Part shown: piece by piece, positions 55,704 to 64,000 of the stretch
How the letters are laid out: the number at the start of each line of letters is the position of its first letter
Position numbering within the stretch: the stretch's first letter is position 1
Source: Paracoccus sediminicola
Lineage (GTDB): Bacteria > Pseudomonadota > Alphaproteobacteria > Rhodobacterales > Rhodobacteraceae
Length of the DNA stretch: 64,000 bases
Assembly (NCBI RefSeq): GCF_027912835.1
Contig: NZ_CP115768.1
Span: 2,782,501-2,846,500 of the forward strand
Direction: 5' to 3'
The notes under the pieces: generated by a model
Database searches by the model: none
The model's input: only the letters and a program-made list of their open reading frames with translations
What the model was told of the DNA's origin: nothing
Translations under genes and position numbers: made by a program

Positions 55704-56938
55704 TCAGAAGCTCCCTTCATCGAGGCGAAGAGATGCTCTGATCCGGCTTTCGCCAGTTCGTCTGTAAGAGTTGCAAGCGCTGCAGGATCCGACAGGAGCG
55801 CGGTCCGGCATGCAGAGGGTAACTGCGATAGAACCTCCTCCACTTCTGCCTGCGCCTGGGCCACAAACCCATCCTCAGCCGCTATCTTGGCCATGAGCTG
55901 ACCGAGCTCCTCTGTCGCGCTTTTGTCAGATGCCACTCGGGGCGCCTCAAGCGCAAAGCTGAGTTTCTCAACCCAAAGCCGGCCCGTTTCTTCCGCGATT
56001 TGCGTGACAGTTTCAAACCAGACGTCCCGGTCTCGGAGCACATGCCAGTGCCTGGTTGTGTGCCCAGCCAGCGAAAGCCGTAAGATTGTGCGCTCCGCAC
56101 GGCCAAGCTCCGAGGTCATTTCATGAAGATCGGCCCGGATTTTCTGACGGATATCATCATCGCTTTCAGCGCCAGAGAGATCAACGGCATGGCTTAGGAA
56201 TAAGACAACCGAGGTTGGGATTTCCGTTACCGTGATCTCTTCCTCATCAATGCTCAGAAGCGTGGCGGATTTGCGCCCTGCTTCACCGATGTCACGCCCC
56301 TGTGGGATACCGGGCATCACGACCCAGGGCGCCTCAGAATGCACCTGCCGTTTGTGCACATGGCCGAGCGCCCAATAGTCAAAACCCATGGCTGCAAGCT
56401 CAGCCACCGAACAGGGCGCGTAATTGTCATGCCCGACGGCGCCCCCAAGAGAGGTATGCAAAATCGCAATATTGACCGCACCGGAAACGGGCGCGGCGAA
56501 TTTGTTGAGAAGACTGTCTGGAGCGTGCTTGCCGCTGAAGCTCACACCGTGGATCCAGATATCGGTATCGGCCAACTGGACTTTGCCGCCACGACCGTCA
56601 AACACATGGACGTTATCGGGCAGCGTGACTTCGCCTGTAATCGGGTTTTCTGCATCATGGTTGCCCTTGATGTAGAAGACAGGGATGCCCGCCACCTGAA
56701 GCCGCTCAAGTTGCGCTGTCAGAAAGGCCGCCGTCTTGGCGCTGCGCTGCGCGCCATCATATAGGTCGCCAGAGATCAAAAGTGCCGCCACGTCCTCCGA
56801 GAGGGCGGTGTCGATAATCCTAACGAAAGCCGAGCGTGTGGCAGATTGTATATTTGCACGTAGTTGCTCATCACGAAGCGCCAAAGAGGTCAGCGGCGAG
56901 TCGAGGTGAATATCGGCAGTGTGTAAGATCTTGATCAA
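55700..56938 (-). CDS. YhaO/SbcD-like DNA exonuclease (metallophosphoesterase)
   Basis: A 412-residue calcineurin-like nuclease. Metal-binding motifs in order: ILHTADIHLDSPLTS, LLISGDLYDGAQRS, YIKGNHDAENP, and YWALGHVHKRQVHSEAPW. The C-terminal third is the YhaO extension. Overlaps the YhaN-like ATPase gene, forming an SbcCD-like pair. Lies 49 bases after the res gene on the same strand. Confidence 0.92.
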   Translation of the reverse strand: MIKILHTADIHLDSPLTSLALRDEQLRANIQSATRSAFVRIIDTALSEDVAALLISGDLYDGAQRSAKTAAFLTAQLERLQVAGIPVFYIKGNHDAENPITGEVTLPDNVHVFDGRGGKVQLADTDIWIHGVSFSGKHAPDSLLNKFAAPVSGAVNIAILHTSLGGAVGHDNYAPCSVAELAAMGFDYWALGHVHKRQVHSEAPWVVMPGIPQGRDIGEAGRKSATLLSIDEEEITVTEIPTSVVLFLSHAVDLSGAESDDDIRQKIRADLHEMTSELGRAERTILRLSLAGHTTRHWHVLRDRDVWFETVTQIAEETGRLWVEKLSFALEAPRVASDKSATEELGQLMAKIAAEDGFVAQAQAEVEEVLSQLPSACRTALLSDPAALATLTDELAKAGSEHLFASMKGASE

Positions 56939-56987
56939 TCTCGCATCTCCGGGTTGAAACGTACTTTCTCAACACTGAACCGCAAAG

Positions 56988-59900
56988 TTATTGGGTCATT
57001 TCTTGAACAAGCTTCGAGACATATGTGTCCCGCTGATCGTCCATAAATAACACGTGCATATCTTCCAATTCGTGGATCGTCTTGCCCCAGTTCAGCTTGC
57101 CGAAGCGCGTTGGCGTGACAATAAAGCTGTTCAATGTGACGTTTTCAGTGGCGAGCCTTGCCTGAATGTCTTTGATGACCTGATAAAACTCGATCTTCTT
57201 GTGGCCGGGACCTTCATGTTGCAGGCCGTGGGGCTCGACGAAAGCCAAGTGCTGTCTGCCGTCCTTCACGAGCCATAGAAGGAAGTCAGGATAGAAATTT
57301 CCCGCCTCAAAGAAGCCCACCCCGCGCCCACGGCTCTCATTGCGAAGCAAGAATAGTTCAATTCCTTCTGACGCCAGCCGCGCTTGATCCTTTTCGATAA
57401 AGAGGCGCAGATCATCCAGGAACTGGAATTCACTCTCATTCAATGAAACCGGCGCAATCTGTATTTTGCTTCCCTTGGTCGCATGAAGCACCGGCTCGTA
57501 GAGATGCGCACCAAACAGGCAGCCTTTCAAGTCGCCAGCGCGTAACACCCCGGCTTTTCGAGCCGATATCTCGCCGGTGAGGTTCTGGATGTCGTTAATG
57601 AGCGCGGCTTCGCTGGCATCGACGATTAGCTGGTATTCCTCCGCTTCAGGCAGGCTTCCGTCACGGGCTTCGATCTCACGGAGTTCAAGACGTGGCTCGA
57701 TAAAGGCTGCCTTGCAGTAGTTGTAGTATTCTTCCGATAATTTCTGCAACAGCTCCGCCGCCATCTCCTGCCAGAGCGCGACGTTTCCAAAATCCGAGAA
57801 CTCCATCTTACCCGAAGGCACGACGACCTTGTACCAGGTCCGGTCAGTGAGCAGCGTTCTGATCATGGACTTCGTAATGTTGAGATTGTGCCAGGTGCGC
57901 TCACGCTTGAATTTCTCAAGACGGAAGAAAAGGTCATCGTAGTCTAGGAAGTTCAGGTGGCCAGCCTCGAAAACGGTCTCCTCCTTGGTGCCCAGCTTGC
58001 TGCCCTTCTTGGACTCAAGAGACTGGATGCGGGGATACCAATCTATCGCGACGCCCTTGTGGCGTATCTTTTCTGGGATCAGCGTCAGGGCCGGCACTGC
58101 GCCGTCCCTCTTGAAATCGTACTCGCGACCGTCACCGCGCTTCTTTCGGGGGCGCAGCACCTTGAGGCGTTGCCCGAAGTCGTATGTGACCGTCAGCGGA
58201 ACTGTGAAGACCTGCTTCTGATCGTTGCGAGGCAGCTCTTCCTCTTCGAGGAACTTTCGGAAACGCTCCATGAAATCGGCTTCGATCCCGAAGACATTCA
58301 GTGTCTCGACGTACTGGATGAGCTCCGGTTGATGGGTGGGGGTGGCGAAGCCGCTGCGCTGGAGCGACCAGTCATACCCCTTTAGACGGACGCCGCGCCC
58401 GAAAAGCTGGATAATCTGCGCGCCTTCGCTCTTGCCGACATGCATGAGACCAAGGGTGCTGACGCGCCAACAATCCCAGCCCTCGACAAAACGCTTGGAA
58501 CCGATGAGCAGATTGACCGGGGAGCTGGAGAGGTTGATCTGCCCGAACATCGTCTCGGCAAACTCGGATTCCAGGACCGCGACGTTGTCGAACCCCTGCT
58601 CAGCGATATGGGTCGCCAAGCCGGATGCATCGCCGACGTTGATGAGCCCGAAAGGCCTTTCGGCCTGACCGACACGCAGCATGATCTCGTTCTCGTCGCC
58701 CTTGATCCGGGCAATCGACAACTCGCCACCGGCCCGATTCTGAAAGAGCTTTTCGAGGATGTCTCGGAACAGGTCGCCGGACTTCCAGCCCTCCCTAAGC
58801 ATGAGCTGCTGCAGATAGACGAAACCGCCGGCGAAAATGTCGCCGCCGTTCTCATCGAGGAGACCGGTCTCCTGAGCGTTACCGGTGAGGATCCGCTCGA
58901 TTTCGGCGGCCGATGTACCCTCGCTCTTCAGGAACTTCGCGATGAAGGCGAGGATCTTGCCTACGTCAGAAACCGTGGCCTTCTCAGCCTTGGATCCGGT
59001 GGCCTTGGTCACGCTGGAACCGACGAAAACCCAGAGCGGCTTCTCGATGTTGTAAGTCGCATAGAGCGTCTGCTTGTCCTCGTAGAGCTTCAGCTGCTGA
59101 TAGAAGCTCAGAAGACACGCCGTCAGGTATGAGAATTCAAGCTGAGAGAAGGTCCTCGGAAGGTTGAAGATGCGGTAGTCCTTGCCGTAGCCGTCCTCGT
59201 AAAAGTACCGGTACGAGTAGTCGAACAGGATCGTCTTCGCGTAGGATGCCTCGATTTCGGGACGCTTTGCGGCAGTGACAGCCTCCTTCAGCGTCGCCGA
59301 ATATTCGAAAACGAAACCCTTCTCCGACAGGCGGGCGCGGCTTCGGAACCAGCCGCGCTCTTCCTGGCTTCCCAACCCGCGATGAGCTTCGTCGACAAGC
59401 AGCAGGTTTTGGTCGCCCAGATTGCGCGTCGCGATGACGTTGGGCCCGTCGGTGTCACCGAGCTTTGTGACCTCGGTGTAGTCCACCTGGCGCAACCCGT
59501 TCTTGCCGGAGGACAGCAGGTCGCCGCTGTCCGTCAGCAGGCGCGACGCGACGATATTGCTGCCCTTCATCTCGCGCGCGTGCTGCAGGGAAAGCTGCTC
59601 GTTCGGAGTGATCAGCACCGTCCGCGTAAGGTCGTGCTTGAGTGGCGACTTCGAAGCGTAGTGCCGGAATTGCAGGAAGTTGACGTGCATCAGCAGCGTC
59701 TTCCCCGAGCCGGTGGCGTTCTGCAGGCAGAGCTTGTTCAGATCGTCGAGCTCGTAGGGCGTGATCCCCGGCTCGTAGCCCGCATCGGTCCAGTATTTGT
59801 CGAATTCATCGACATAGGCGTTCAGCGAGTCCAGCAGCACCGCGCGGTCGGCGAAGAACCGGTCGAGATAGATCTCGGCAAACAGCAGCGAGAGCCACTG

Positions 59901-60242
59901 GTAGTACTTCCAGACGATCGGCCGGTCGCGCTTCTCGTTGATCGCGAGCGTGTGGCTGACGATGTTGTGCTCGTAGCGCAGCAGGTCTGCCCGCGTGATC
60001 TGGGCGCCCGCCTGCAGGTGAACGTCCAGCGCCTTGTAGAAATGGTGCAGGTTCTCGGACGTCATGCCTTCGGGCGCGTCCTTCACCGTCTTGGCCAGCG
60101 GCTGCACCGGCCGCAGGGTGCGCTTGCCGTCCTTGTGGTCCTTCAGTGGATCGAAGCCGAACAGGCTGACGATCCACTGGTTCAGCACCAGCTTGTGGCC
60201 GAAGGGGAGCGGCTTGATCTTGGATTTGGACTTTCTCGCCAT
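56988..60242 (-). CDS. Type III restriction-like Res subunit (DEAH helicase with C-terminal nuclease)
   Basis: A 1084-residue ATP-dependent restriction enzyme subunit. SF2 helicase motifs: Walker [13 protein letters not shown] near residue 175, DEAH in [12 protein letters not shown] near 283, SAT in [10 protein letters not shown], and motif [15 protein letters not shown] near 614. The C-terminal nuclease region has FYPDFLLWL followed by LAFVEPHGL near 994-1015, a PD-(D/E)xK layout where the usual ExK is ExH. Starts 3 bases after the mod stop. Restricts DNA lacking the partner's methylation. Confidence 0.9.
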   Translation of the reverse strand: MARKSKSKIKPLPFGHKLVLNQWIVSLFGFDPLKDHKDGKRTLRPVQPLAKTVKDAPEGMTSENLHHFYKALDVHLQAGAQITRADLLRYEHNIVSHTLAINEKRDRPIVWKYYQWLSLLFAEIYLDRFFADRAVLLDSLNAYVDEFDKYWTDAGYEPGITPYELDDLNKLCLQNATGSGKTLLMHVNFLQFRHYASKSPLKHDLTRTVLITPNEQLSLQHAREMKGSNIVASRLLTDSGDLLSSGKNGLRQVDYTEVTKLGDTDGPNVIATRNLGDQNLLLVDEAHRGLGSQEERGWFRSRARLSEKGFVFEYSATLKEAVTAAKRPEIEASYAKTILFDYSYRYFYEDGYGKDYRIFNLPRTFSQLEFSYLTACLLSFYQQLKLYEDKQTLYATYNIEKPLWVFVGSSVTKATGSKAEKATVSDVGKILAFIAKFLKSEGTSAAEIERILTGNAQETGLLDENGGDIFAGGFVYLQQLMLREGWKSGDLFRDILEKLFQNRAGGELSIARIKGDENEIMLRVGQAERPFGLINVGDASGLATHIAEQGFDNVAVLESEFAETMFGQINLSSSPVNLLIGSKRFVEGWDCWRVSTLGLMHVGKSEGAQIIQLFGRGVRLKGYDWSLQRSGFATPTHQPELIQYVETLNVFGIEADFMERFRKFLEEEELPRNDQKQVFTVPLTVTYDFGQRLKVLRPRKKRGDGREYDFKRDGAVPALTLIPEKIRHKGVAIDWYPRIQSLESKKGSKLGTKEETVFEAGHLNFLDYDDLFFRLEKFKRERTWHNLNITKSMIRTLLTDRTWYKVVVPSGKMEFSDFGNVALWQEMAAELLQKLSEEYYNYCKAAFIEPRLELREIEARDGSLPEAEEYQLIVDASEAALINDIQNLTGEISARKAGVLRAGDLKGCLFGAHLYEPVLHATKGSKIQIAPVSLNESEFQFLDDLRLFIEKDQARLASEGIELFLLRNESRGRGVGFFEAGNFYPDFLLWLVKDGRQHLAFVEPHGLQHEGPGHKKIEFYQVIKDIQARLATENVTLNSFIVTPTRFGKLNWGKTIHELEDMHVLFMDDQRDTYVSKLVQEMTQ

Positions 60243-60245
60243 CGG

Positions 60246-63200
60246 TCAGCCCTCCACGTCCCACATCGCCTGGTGGAAGGCTTCCTCGATGAGGCGCACC
60301 TTCCAGGTCTCCTCGTCCTTGCGGAGGTTGAACAGGTTGTTGGAGCCGTTCACGTACATCACGTCGAACTCGGTGTCCTGCGCTGAGAGGCGGTACTTCC
60401 GGAACCACTCGTCCAGCATCAGGTTGTCCTGCTCGAGATCGCCGGTGAGCTTCCGCCAGACCACCAACGCCCTTTCGCGATCGTTGTGATCGCCGGGGGT
60501 GCGCAGGGTGTAGCCCTCGACCTTACGGAAGCGCCAGGCGCCGTCATCCGTCTCCTTCAGCGCGCCGTCGAGCATCAGCCGGGTGTTCGTGTCCCCCGGC
60601 AGCTCGGGATCGACCTCGCGCTTAAAGGCGGCGTCATAGCCGCGCCAACGGTCCAGATGCTCGACATGCAGGCCGATCAGCCAATTGAACGTCTCGACCA
60701 GGTCCACGGACTTCTCGACATACTCGTCCGTGCCGGGCTTCTTGATTTTCAGCTTGTAGGCGGTCGGATCGTCGAACCATTCGATGTTCAGGAGCGACGG
60801 GCTGCCCTTGGTCTCGAAATCGAGCCAGTAGCGAAGCATGTAGTCGCGTGCGAAGTCGCCTTTGGCCCCCTTGAAGTCGGTCCCGGGGAGGAGCGTAAGG
60901 TTGTTCAAGGCATCTTCGTAACTTTCGAGCCGAACATATTTGAACAGAGCGGACAAGCCGTCGTTCGAAAGCGGTTTCCCGTCCCGCCACTGTGACGCGT
61001 AGATTGCCTTCTGCATTCTCGGTCGCGTAACCGTATCAAAATATTCGCCCATCTCAACCAGACAGAACTTGCGGGAGCCGTGATCAGCTCTGTTCAGCGA
61101 TATCACGGCATGCCCAGTGCTTGCCGAGCCGCCGAAACAATCAAGGATCGTCGAGTCTTTTTCTGCCGCGTGCGTTATGAAACGAGAAACAAAATCAGCA
61201 TGCTTCGGCGCAAGAAAAATACCAGACTGACCAAACATCGCAGAGGTTTGCTTTTCCCCGTCCGAATAATCTACAAAAATACTCTTTCCGACGTTTGTTT
61301 CGACTTCATGGAGCATTCTCTTGATTTGGGGAACCTTGGCTTCGGTGTCGCCCCATGCAATACGCCCGTCCTCGTCCAACGTCTTAAGTGTTGTTCGATT
61401 TGTGTCATCCTCCGCTCGGTCATACGGAAACTTCCAGCCACTCTTGGGCATTGTGACCGGCTTTCCTGTTATTGGATGATTGGCGGAATAGAATCGATAG
61501 TTAGGGCTCTTGGGATCACGTGTACTTGCGGCTTGTTTGGTCGCTGGTAGTGCGAGGTCAGACTCCCTGAAGACCCAGATCTGCGCTTGAAGCTCTCTAG
61601 CAACAGACTCGTCAACGATCTTCCCATCAGCATCGCGATATTCTGCATTCTTATAGTTAAACAGTCCCTTCCACGGGTCGTCCTTCTGAAGGTCCTCCCA
61701 GTCAAGACCTTGCGCTTCAATTTCTTCGCGATAAGCGATTTTGTGATCGTTGTATAATTTCTTGATTGCCTCTTCAATTTCCGAGATCGGCGGGTAATCT
61801 GCGTTCAGAGCTGCTATAAGCTCCATCACTTCCAGATAACCCGGCTTGGGTTCTCTGAACATGTTCCGGTCTTTCTCAGCGGTTGGCTTGTCCTTCGCGT
61901 AAACCAAAACGTATTCGTGGTTGGTCGAATAGTTTGGAACTTGGCTATTATTGGTGTTCATCGACCAGATCAGCTCTTCAATCCGGTTCTCCGGACCGAA
62001 GACCGCATCCATTGCATGCTCAAGTACCGTTCTCTCGGCCTTGTCGATACTCACAAAAATCGCGCCATTCTCAGGCAACAACGGCTTCATCGCATGAAGT
62101 CTGTCGTGCATCAGTGTTGCCCAAGACGAATGCTTATAGCTGTTCTTGTATGGAATGGAACTGCTGTCGGTGTTGTATGGCGGATCGATATAGATACACT
62201 TGACGCCGCTCTTAAGTTTCTCTTTTAGAACCCTCAGAGCCTGAAAATTATCAGAGTGCAGAAGCTGCCCGATTTGTTCGGCGTCGATATCTTGAATTTC
62301 TGAAACTACACGATCTCTGAAATCGGCCTCAAAAAGAGCGGTATCCAGAAGAAGCTTTTCGTTCTCTTGCAGGAATTCAACTGTTAGGGGCACCGAGTAA
62401 TTGTCGAGCTGATCGATGGCGAAAAGCTGAACCCACTGTTCACGCTGCACGTCGTTGGCCGCAATCTCCGGATAGAATTCCTCCGCGATACGGTCGAGCG
62501 TGATGCAGTAATGCGTATCGACAACGAACTTTTTCTTCAGCCACAGCCGCTTCTGAAAGTCCTCAAGCTGGGCGAGGAAGTCAATCAGGTGCCGCGCGAT
62601 GCGGCGCAACACCTTGACCTTGGCGAGGTAGGCTTCCACCCGCGGCACATCGCCGGACTCGATGTCGTCCAGCCGCATGACCTCGTTCTTGATGTAGAAG
62701 TCCAGCTCGCGCCGCAGGAACCCGCCCAGATCCTTGTGGATGAAGTAATCCATACTGTTCCGGCCGGTGTAGTGGGTGAGATATTTCTCCAGCAGCGTCC
62801 GGTCCTTCTCGGCCTCGGTCGGCGCCGGTGTCATCAGGGCGGTCACATAGTCGTCCCCGCCCTCCAGCTTATGCAGCAGTTCTTTCACCTTCTTGGCCGC
62901 ATCGACCACGCGCTTCTTTCGCCATGTCCCGTCCTGGCCCGTCTTCTCGGGATCCGGGCGATACTGGAACTGGATCACCAGCTCCGGCTCGCCGGTGTCG
63001 CCCACCTCGATCTTCACCGGTTCCGGCTCGTGGATGATGAAGTAGCGTTCGGTCTGTTCGGACGCCTTGACGTTGTTGTGCTCGCCTTCGGACGCCGAGA
63101 CGATCCGGCAGTGGACCTTGAGCGGCTTCTGCTCTAACAGCGCGCCGTGCTTGTCCTTGAACTCCTTCGCCTGCGTCGGATCGAAGGTGAAGTTGGTCAG

Positions 63201-63719
63201 GTACTCGGACGTCTTGATGTAGTACTGGTCACGGTTGGCCCAGTGCAGATAGACCTCGCGCCCGTCATAGGGGACGGCATAGGGGGCGGCCTTGCCGTCC
63301 GTCTCGCGCGCGAAGTAGCGGCGGCTCATGAAGTCGCCGTTGTCGTAATAGCGCTCGAAGAAGCGGTAGAGGTGATCGTAGACGTCGCCTTCGTTGCTGC
63401 CGCTGTCCTTGGCCGCATCCCAGGCCGCCTTGGCTTCCTTCACTTTCGGAGCGGCATCCGGATCGGGTGCGCCGAATTCCTCGGCCTGCTTGCGCGCGGC
63501 CTCATAGGCGGATTTCGCCTGCTCGACACGGGCGCCGTCCGCCTCGCCGAAAGCATCTCGGATGATGCCCAGCAAATCTTCCTCGAGAAACTTCGTCACC
63601 TGGCCGGCCTTCGCATGCATGATGCGATAGAAGCCAAAGTCCAGGTCGGGCTGGTCGAGCTGGAACAGCTCCTTCAGCAGGCTGATCAAGCGTTCTCGTT
63701 GTTTCTCGACGTTCGGCAT
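60246..63719 (-). CDS. Type III-like adenine-specific DNA methyltransferase (Mod)
   Basis: A 1157-residue beta-class N6-adenine methyltransferase. Catalytic motif IV is [17 protein letters not shown] near residue 513, and the SAM motif I is [14 protein letters not shown] near 865, giving the beta order. About 500 residues precede the catalytic core, twice the size of EcoP15I-like Mod. The middle of the gene is lower in GC than the ends. The ATG at 63719 has AGGAG upstream; a GTG at 63752 that overlaps the previous stop (GTGA) is the alternative. Confidence 0.9.
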   Translation of the reverse strand: MPNVEKQRERLISLLKELFQLDQPDLDFGFYRIMHAKAGQVTKFLEEDLLGIIRDAFGEADGARVEQAKSAYEAARKQAEEFGAPDPDAAPKVKEAKAAWDAAKDSGSNEGDVYDHLYRFFERYYDNGDFMSRRYFARETDGKAAPYAVPYDGREVYLHWANRDQYYIKTSEYLTNFTFDPTQAKEFKDKHGALLEQKPLKVHCRIVSASEGEHNNVKASEQTERYFIIHEPEPVKIEVGDTGEPELVIQFQYRPDPEKTGQDGTWRKKRVVDAAKKVKELLHKLEGGDDYVTALMTPAPTEAEKDRTLLEKYLTHYTGRNSMDYFIHKDLGGFLRRELDFYIKNEVMRLDDIESGDVPRVEAYLAKVKVLRRIARHLIDFLAQLEDFQKRLWLKKKFVVDTHYCITLDRIAEEFYPEIAANDVQREQWVQLFAIDQLDNYSVPLTVEFLQENEKLLLDTALFEADFRDRVVSEIQDIDAEQIGQLLHSDNFQALRVLKEKLKSGVKCIYIDPPYNTDSSSIPYKNSYKHSSWATLMHDRLHAMKPLLPENGAIFVSIDKAERTVLEHAMDAVFGPENRIEELIWSMNTNNSQVPNYSTNHEYVLVYAKDKPTAEKDRNMFREPKPGYLEVMELIAALNADYPPISEIEEAIKKLYNDHKIAYREEIEAQGLDWEDLQKDDPWKGLFNYKNAEYRDADGKIVDESVARELQAQIWVFRESDLALPATKQAASTRDPKSPNYRFYSANHPITGKPVTMPKSGWKFPYDRAEDDTNRTTLKTLDEDGRIAWGDTEAKVPQIKRMLHEVETNVGKSIFVDYSDGEKQTSAMFGQSGIFLAPKHADFVSRFITHAAEKDSTILDCFGGSASTGHAVISLNRADHGSRKFCLVEMGEYFDTVTRPRMQKAIYASQWRDGKPLSNDGLSALFKYVRLESYEDALNNLTLLPGTDFKGAKGDFARDYMLRYWLDFETKGSPSLLNIEWFDDPTAYKLKIKKPGTDEYVEKSVDLVETFNWLIGLHVEHLDRWRGYDAAFKREVDPELPGDTNTRLMLDGALKETDDGAWRFRKVEGYTLRTPGDHNDRERALVVWRKLTGDLEQDNLMLDEWFRKYRLSAQDTEFDVMYVNGSNNLFNLRKDEETWKVRLIEEAFHQAMWDVEG

Positions 63720-63748
63720 ATAGCGGGTTTCTCCTGCGTTCTGTTGGC

Positions 63749-64000
63749 TCACACGACCGTCCAGCGGATGGCGAAGAGCTCTTGCTTGCTGATATCCTGT
63801 TGGAGGCGGGCTTCCAGGTCCGAGATCATCTGATCGCGCTCGTCGATGATCTCGTCCTCCACCTCGAAGATGCGCTGGCGCAACCGGCGCTTGGATTTTT
63901 CCAGATCCTGGATCTGCTTCTGGATCCGGTGCTGCTCGTCGGGGGATTCGGCCGTACGCGCTTCGCGCTTGAGCTCGAGGATCCGCGCCTTCGCGTCCTT
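63749..64000 (-). CDS. C-terminal fragment of coiled-coil protein, first visible gene of the defence operon
   Basis: Only the last 83 residues are in the window. They are strongly charged and helical (ILELKREARTAESPDEQHRI, FEVEDEIIDERDQMI) and end with ELFAIRWTVV. The stop overlaps a possible GTG start of mod. This tail resembles the C-termini of SNF2-type helicases that accompany large restriction systems, but that is recall without a search. Confidence 0.55.
   Translation of the reverse strand, partial: KDAKARILELKREARTAESPDEQHRIQKQIQDLEKSKRRLRQRIFEVEDEIIDERDQMISDLEARLQQDISKQELFAIRWTVV

Noticed and set aside
1..64000. CRISPR array, complete insertion sequence or rRNA operon
   Set aside because: No regular repeat-spacer array, no transposase or integrase reading frame, and no rRNA segment were seen on either strand.

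Overview
The window is high-GC bacterial DNA with dense genes, many ATGA or TGATG stop/start overlaps and a mostly alphaproteobacterial gene content. A glutamate synthase operon with an extra gene between gltD and gltB, a glycine riboswitch ahead of gcvTHP, an NDUFA9-like protein beside uppP, and many TRAP and ABC solute transporters together suggest a Rhodobacteraceae member, most likely Paracoccus-like. That placement is inference from gene content and style; no database search was possible.

Positions 1-7400 hold a Gfo/Idh/MocA oxidoreductase (cut by the window edge) and a sugar isomerase/epimerase facing a LacI regulator, with two operators between them. A Tat-exported amidase, a phospholipase D-like enzyme, tRNA-Leu(CAG) with its terminator and an NDUFA9-like protein follow. 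Positions 7400-22600 are core metabolism: uppP, gltD-(secreted hypothetical)-gltB, rlmH, rsfS, an MscS channel, and a tandem glycine riboswitch controlling gcvT-gcvH-gcvP. Two copies of a 27-bp intergenic repeat, each abutting a hairpin, lie in this part.

Positions 22600-32050 form one minus-strand operon read from the GntR gene downward: GntR regulator, TRAP transporter (dctP, dctQ, dctM), L-idonate/L-gulonate-type Zn dehydrogenase, FMN alpha-hydroxyacid dehydrogenase, uxuA, uxuB-like reductase and kdgK. Together they could import a hexonate or hexuronate and convert it through fructuronate and mannonate to KDG-6-phosphate. Positions 32100-40340 are a divergent catabolic locus: an SDR and a second GntR regulator on the minus strand; on the plus strand a branched-chain-type ABC importer (with permease and both ATPases fused in one 837-residue protein), a carnitine-dehydrogenase-like enzyme and a BKACE beta-keto acid cleavage enzyme.

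Positions 40400-49160 hold a phosphotransferase and a convergent seven-gene cluster: CDP-alcohol phosphatidyltransferase, sulfatase-fold membrane transferase, flippase-like membrane protein, a three-gene ABC importer and a group 4 glycosyltransferase. This looks like an envelope lipid or glycan cluster whose product is unknown.

From about 49160 to the end the character changes to an accessory island. A gene-poor junction carries an orphan terminator. Then come an HTH protein with iteron-like repeats inside its gene, a hipB-hipA toxin-antitoxin pair with three evenly spaced operators, and a minus-strand operon containing, in transcription order, a protein running off the window, a very large type III-like Mod methyltransferase, a Res helicase/nuclease, a YhaO/SbcD-type nuclease and a YhaN/SbcC-like coiled-coil ATPase. 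The coupling of a type III-like restriction module to a YhaO-YhaN nuclease pair is the best candidate here for an undescribed defence system.
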